From Bacteroidales bacterium (lineage in GTDB: Bacteria > Bacteroidota > Bacteroidia > Bacteroidales > JAGODS01), in contig JAGODS010000004.1 in assembly GCA_017998135.1 (NCBI GenBank), forward strand, positions 1 through 33,958: a stretch of DNA of 33,958 bases, given 5' to 3'. Positions 30,683-33,958 of this stretch are shown piece by piece (positions within the stretch are counted from its first letter, which is position 1; every line of letters starts with the position of its first letter). Made by a program: the position numbers and the translations under genes. The notes below the pieces were generated by a model. The model was not told where the DNA came from. It ran no database searches and worked only from the letters and a program-made list of their open reading frames with translations.

Positions 30683-31105
30683 TTAATATTCTTTAATTTT
30701 AAAATCAAACTTCTTTTTTAATTTTTGCCGCAACAAAAATAAAATAAAGTAATAAACTGCAAGTAAAAAAAATGAAATTAAAGCTGTTAAAGGCTCATTT
30801 TTAATAAAATAACTTAATGCAATTATACTGCTAATTAAAATCAGAAAAGGTAAAATGTATCCTAAAAAAAGAGCAAGAAATCCCAGTTTTGCTTCCATTA
30901 CCACAGTTACTCTATCTCCTGTTTTATATTTATTATTTTTATTAAAACTAATTTCAATGATTTTTTCTTTAATATCAGAAATAGAACAGATTTTTTTAGA
31001 CCTGCAACTGATACAGGCTGACTCGGCAAGTATTTTAACAAAAATAGTATTATTCTCTATTTTTTCAATTATACCGGGATGTTCTATATTATCAGCTTTT
31101 GACAT
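30683..31105 (-). CDS. RseC/MucC-family protein
   Basis: 140 residues. N-terminal ~70 residues form a soluble domain with GIIEKIENNTIFVKI and the cysteine pattern ACISCRSKKICS, followed by GDRVTVVMEAKLGFLALFLGYILPF and two membrane segments, then a basic tail. This matches the RseC (SoxR-reducing system) family. RseC-type genes are commonly adjacent to rnf operons, where they are thought to assist the complex or its maturation. Gaps of 16 bases to rnfB and 12 bases from the upstream permease put it within the operon. Family is clear; biochemical role is not well defined. Confidence 0.88.
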   Translation of the reverse strand: MSKADNIEHPGIIEKIENNTIFVKILAESACISCRSKKICSISDIKEKIIEISFNKNNKYKTGDRVTVVMEAKLGFLALFLGYILPFLILISSIIALSYFIKNEPLTALISFFLLAVYYFILFLLRQKLKKKFDFKIKEY

Positions 31106-31117
31106 TATATTTTAATC

Positions 31118-32533
31118 TTATTCAGATTTATCTTTATTTTGTTCATCATAAAGCTTAATAGCTTTAGAATCTTTAGCCATTTTACAATCCGGATAAGTAC
31201 ATTCAATAGCAGGTTCTTTATGTTTTCTGTTGCTTGCAGGCTCCCAACCCATAATTAAATATAACACAAAAAATCCAACAACATAAGCCAATGTAACATG
31301 CCAGCCTTTTCTTAACCATAACCCAACATTTCTTGCATCGTGGAATTTGTTTGTGATAGCGACACCGGCAGAAGAGCCAAACCAAATCATTGAGCCGCCG
31401 AAGCCTACAGAATAAGCGAGCATTCCCCAGTCGTAATGTCCCTGTTCAAGACATAGTTTTGTTAATGGAATATTGTCAAAAACAGCAGACACAAAACCTA
31501 AAATAAAAGCGGTCATCCAGGATGCATCAGGGAGAGTTTCAACCGGCATAAGGGATGCACAGGTAACAAGACATAAAAGGAAAATTGTCCCGAGCATTGA
31601 ATTAGGTATCTCTTTCCAGGGTGTTTTTCTAAATGTTGCACCTATTAATATTGCAATCCAAACTCCTAAAGCAGGCATATCATACCATACATTAGATAAT
31701 ATGGCACCAACTAAAATTAAAAGAACAATCAGTAGTTTTCCCCAATCTATTTTCACTTTAATATTTTCAACTTTAACAATAGGCTGATATTTGAATTGCT
31801 GATGTGAAGCAAACCAGCCGAAAATAACTAATGCAACAATCGAAGCAACAAAAGCATGCAGAACATTAAACGGACTAACACCATCAATCCACATCATAGT
31901 AGTAGTGGTATCCCCGACAACACTACCTGCACCTCCTGCATTACTTGCAGCAACAATAGCGGCAATATAGCCTATATGAACTTTATTTTTAAAAACAACC
32001 AGAGCTATTGTCCCTCCAATGAGAGCAGCAGCAATATTATCAAGAAATGAAGATATAACACAGACAAAGACTAATAATACTAAGGGACCTTGCCAACCTG
32101 AAGGTAAATATTTTGGCAGAGCCTCAGGTATACCTGATTCTTCAAAAGTTTTTGCAAGAATAGCAAAACCAAGTAGTAAGCCGAGTAAATTAATTAGAGT
32201 ACCCCATTCTCCTTGTCGCAATTCTTTACTCATAAGTTGTTCCCCAAAGGGTGTTTCGCCCAGAAAATGCTCAACAAAATGAAAATTATTATCAAAAATA
32301 AACTTAAAGATAAGAATAACTGTCAAACCTATTATTGCAACCCAGAAGGTTTTATCGTGAAATATAGCGACGCCAACAAGGATAAGTGCAAAAAGGATAA
32401 ATTCAACCCTAATTGCTCCAATGGTTGGAATAGAACTACCAGAACCTGCTAAGCTGATAAAAGGTAAAAATAATAAGAAAAAAATAGAGAGAGAAAAAAC
32501 TCTAAGAATCTGATTAGCAACTATTTTATTCAT
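31118..32533 (-). CDS. NhaD/ArsB-superfamily permease (probable Na+/H+ antiporter)
   Basis: 471 residues with an N-terminal signal-like helix and about a dozen membrane segments. Each half has an Asp-Asn break in a helix: SSFLDNIAAALIGG (D165-N166) and SAVFDNIPLTKLC (about 358-370), plus SNAGGAGSVVGDTTTTMMWIDG (about 198-218), the pattern of NhaD-type antiporters in the ion-transporter superfamily. NhaD exchanges Na+ for H+; a citrate or other substrate cannot be excluded by sequence alone. The cytosolic tail holds a Cys pair, CTYPDC (445-450), conserved in the paralogue upstream. It lies 12 bases before the RseC gene and likely heads the rnf operon; it has its own -7 box and is insulated by a terminator from the paralogue. 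Confidence 0.85.
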   Translation of the reverse strand: MNKIVANQILRVFSLSIFFLLFLPFISLAGSGSSIPTIGAIRVEFILFALILVGVAIFHDKTFWVAIIGLTVILIFKFIFDNNFHFVEHFLGETPFGEQLMSKELRQGEWGTLINLLGLLLGFAILAKTFEESGIPEALPKYLPSGWQGPLVLLVFVCVISSFLDNIAAALIGGTIALVVFKNKVHIGYIAAIVAASNAGGAGSVVGDTTTTMMWIDGVSPFNVLHAFVASIVALVIFGWFASHQQFKYQPIVKVENIKVKIDWGKLLIVLLILVGAILSNVWYDMPALGVWIAILIGATFRKTPWKEIPNSMLGTIFLLCLVTCASLMPVETLPDASWMTAFILGFVSAVFDNIPLTKLCLEQGHYDWGMLAYSVGFGGSMIWFGSSAGVAITNKFHDARNVGLWLRKGWHVTLAYVVGFFVLYLIMGWEPASNRKHKEPAIECTYPDCKMAKDSKAIKLYDEQNKDKSE

Positions 32534-32555
32534 AAATATAAAAATTATTTGACAG

Positions 32556-32563
32556 CAAAATTA
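32556..32563 (-). promoter_or_regulatory. -7 box of the permease-rseC-rnf operon
   Basis: Minus-strand TAATTTTG followed by CTG fits TAnnTTTG and lies 23 bases before the ATG at 32533. A TTTG occurs 15 bases upstream of it, slightly closer than the usual -33 spacing. The terminator just upstream fits a new transcription start here. Confidence 0.5.
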
Positions 32564-32593
32564 TGTTTTTTTTAACACCAAAATTATTTTTAA

Positions 32594-32634
32594 AAGAAAA
32601 AAAGCTGCGAGATTTTTAAATACCTCACAGCTTT
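32594..32634 (-). terminator. Rho-independent terminator between the two permease genes
   Basis: Minus strand: AAAGCTGTGAG pairs with CTCGCAGCTTT (one mismatch, 12-nt loop) and runs into a T-rich tract. It lies just past the stop of the upstream permease. Confidence 0.8.
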
Positions 32635-32647
32635 ATAAATATATTAT

Positions 32648-33958
32648 TTATTCTGCCGGATTTTCGTTGTTTTCAATCAATTTGGCAGCTTCAGCTTCCT
32701 TTTTCGCATCTAATGCATTTTTACAGTTAGGATATTTGCAGTTAATGGCAGGTTCGGTATGTTTTCTGTTATCAGCAGGATCCCAACCCCAAATGACATA
32801 CAAAACAGCAAAACCTATAATATATGCAAAAGCAACGTGCCAGCCTTTTCTAATCCAGAGACCTACATTTCTTGCTTCAGGTATTCTGCTTGAGATAGCG
32901 ACACCTGCAGAAGAGCCAAACCATATCATAGAGCCACCGAAACCAACTGCATAAGCTAATAAGCCCCAATCATAATGTCCCTGTTCAAGACAGAGCTTAG
33001 TCAAAGGAATATTGTCAAACACAGCGGAAACAAAACCAAGAACAAAAGCAGTCATTTCAGAAGCATCAGGTAAAGTCTCAACAGGCATCATAGAAGCGCA
33101 CATAACAAGGCATATAAGAAAAATAGCACCCAAAAGAGAAGCTTTTAGCTCGTGCCAGGGAGCTTTTCTGATTACAGCGCCTATTAATATAGCTATCCAA
33201 ACACCAAGAGCAGGTAAATCAAAAAATACATTTGTTAAAATCGCTCCAATTAATATAAAAGCTACAATTAAAATTCTTGTCCAGTCAATTTTAACATTAT
33301 AACTTTCTGCTTTAACAACTCCCTGTAGCTTAAATTGCTGATGAGAAGCAAACCAGCCAAAAAAAGCTAAAGCAGTAATAGAAGCGATAAAAGCATGAAG
33401 AACATTGATAGCGCTGACTCCGTCAATCCACATCATAGTAGTAGTGGTATCGCCCACAACCGAACCTGCACCACCCGCATTACTTGCTGCAACAATCGCA
33501 GCAATATATCCAATATGTATTTTTCTTTTAAATACAACGAGAGCAATTGTGCCGCCTATTAAAGCTGCTGCTATATTATCCAAAAAAGCTGATAAAATAA
33601 ATACAAAAAATAATAAAACAAAGGGACCTTTCCAGCCTGAAGGTAAAAACTTGGGTAATATATCAGGGACGCCTGAATCCTCAAAAGTTTTTGCCAACAT
33701 AGCAAACCCGAGCAACAAACCTAAAAGATTTAAGACAATAGGCCATTCGCCCTGCCTGTTATGTTTGTCTAATAATTGTTCACTAAAAGGTAAAGTGCCA
33801 AAAAAATGTTCTCCCAGATGAAAATGAGCGTCAAACACAAGTTTATAAATCAGAATAACTATAAATCCTGTAAGAGCAACATAAAAAGTCTTATGGTGAA
33901 ATAAAGCTACACCAAGCAAAACAAGACCAAACAAGATAAATTCCAACCTGATATTACC
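32648..33958 (-). CDS. Second NhaD/ArsB-superfamily permease, N-terminus outside the window
   Basis: 437 codons are visible; the frame is open to the window end. The first in-frame candidate start is a TTG at 33946, but the four codons before it read GNIR, matching GAIR just before VEFILF in the downstream paralogue, so the real start is beyond 33958 and this entry is partial. Roughly 70% identical by eye to the paralogue, including SAFLDNIAAALIGG, GDTTTTMMWIDGVS and SAVFDNIPLTKLC. The tail again has CKYPNC. The tandem pair points to a duplication with separate promoters. Probable Na+/H+ antiport. Confidence 0.85.
   Translation of the reverse strand, partial: GNIRLEFILFGLVLLGVALFHHKTFYVALTGFIVILIYKLVFDAHFHLGEHFFGTLPFSEQLLDKHNRQGEWPIVLNLLGLLLGFAMLAKTFEDSGVPDILPKFLPSGWKGPFVLLFFVFILSAFLDNIAAALIGGTIALVVFKRKIHIGYIAAIVAASNAGGAGSVVGDTTTTMMWIDGVSAINVLHAFIASITALAFFGWFASHQQFKLQGVVKAESYNVKIDWTRILIVAFILIGAILTNVFFDLPALGVWIAILIGAVIRKAPWHELKASLLGAIFLICLVMCASMMPVETLPDASEMTAFVLGFVSAVFDNIPLTKLCLEQGHYDWGLLAYAVGFGGSMIWFGSSAGVAISSRIPEARNVGLWIRKGWHVAFAYIIGFAVLYVIWGWDPADNRKHTEPAINCKYPNCKNALDAKKEAEAAKLIENNENPAE

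Overview
The window reads as a low-GC chromosomal segment from a member of the Bacteroidota. Four things point that way: proteins with type IX secretion (T9SS) C-terminal sorting domains (types A and B), a FISUMP-domain protein, a DUF4838 secreted protein, and many genes preceded by the Bacteroidota -7 box TAnnTTTG rather than a sigma70-type promoter. The linked RnfBCDGEA complex suggests an anaerobe or facultative anaerobe that uses an ion (probably Na+) gradient. Species cannot be named from the sequence alone.

Layout. 1-1004 has no gene but holds a 226-bp MITE-like element (476-701) and palindromic repeats. 1005-2659 (minus) is a PiT-type phosphate transporter with its DUF47/PhoU-like partner. 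2883-4784 (plus) is a RecQ helicase, convergent with a DMT/EamA transporter (4848-5747, minus). 5802-9761 is an A+T-rich accessory island. It contains a decayed reading frame, an internally deleted insertion sequence with 43-bp terminal inverted repeats (6126-6465), a two-gene McrC-McrB modification-dependent restriction system in reversed gene order, and a second, inverted copy of the first MITE (9165-9411). 9762-13169 (minus) is the core translation operon thrS-infC-rpmI-rplT. infC appears to start at a non-canonical ATA codon behind a strong Shine-Dalgarno sequence, and the operon ends in a clear terminator.

13552-24299 is a block of exported proteins: a 945-residue SprB/PKD repeat protein with a type B sorting tail, a 29-residue-repeat protein with a type A tail, a beta-helix protein, a DUF4838 protein, and a FISUMP protein. 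The beta-helix and DUF4838 genes are separated by a perfect-stem terminator, yet each carries a near-identical ~90-nt upstream region (-7 box plus a small palindrome), so they look like two separate transcription units under one regulator.

24379-33958 (minus) is an energy cluster: two tandem NhaD/ArsB-superfamily permeases (the upstream one runs off the window end), an RseC-like protein, rnfB, rnfC, rnfD, rnfG, rnfE, rnfA and a dihydroorotate-dehydrogenase-like flavoprotein. A terminator separates the two permeases, so the second one probably leads the Rnf operon.

Two families of short intergenic palindromes run through the whole window. One (core CGAAGCGT-CC-ACGCTTCG) sits at gene ends. The other (CCTCACC followed by a 10-bp CTCTCC hairpin) lies inside the thrS and rnf operons. 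I see no tRNA, rRNA or CRISPR array. The most unusual items are the MITE-flanked reversed McrCB island, the duplicated regulatory region of the DUF4838 and beta-helix genes, and the ATA start of infC.
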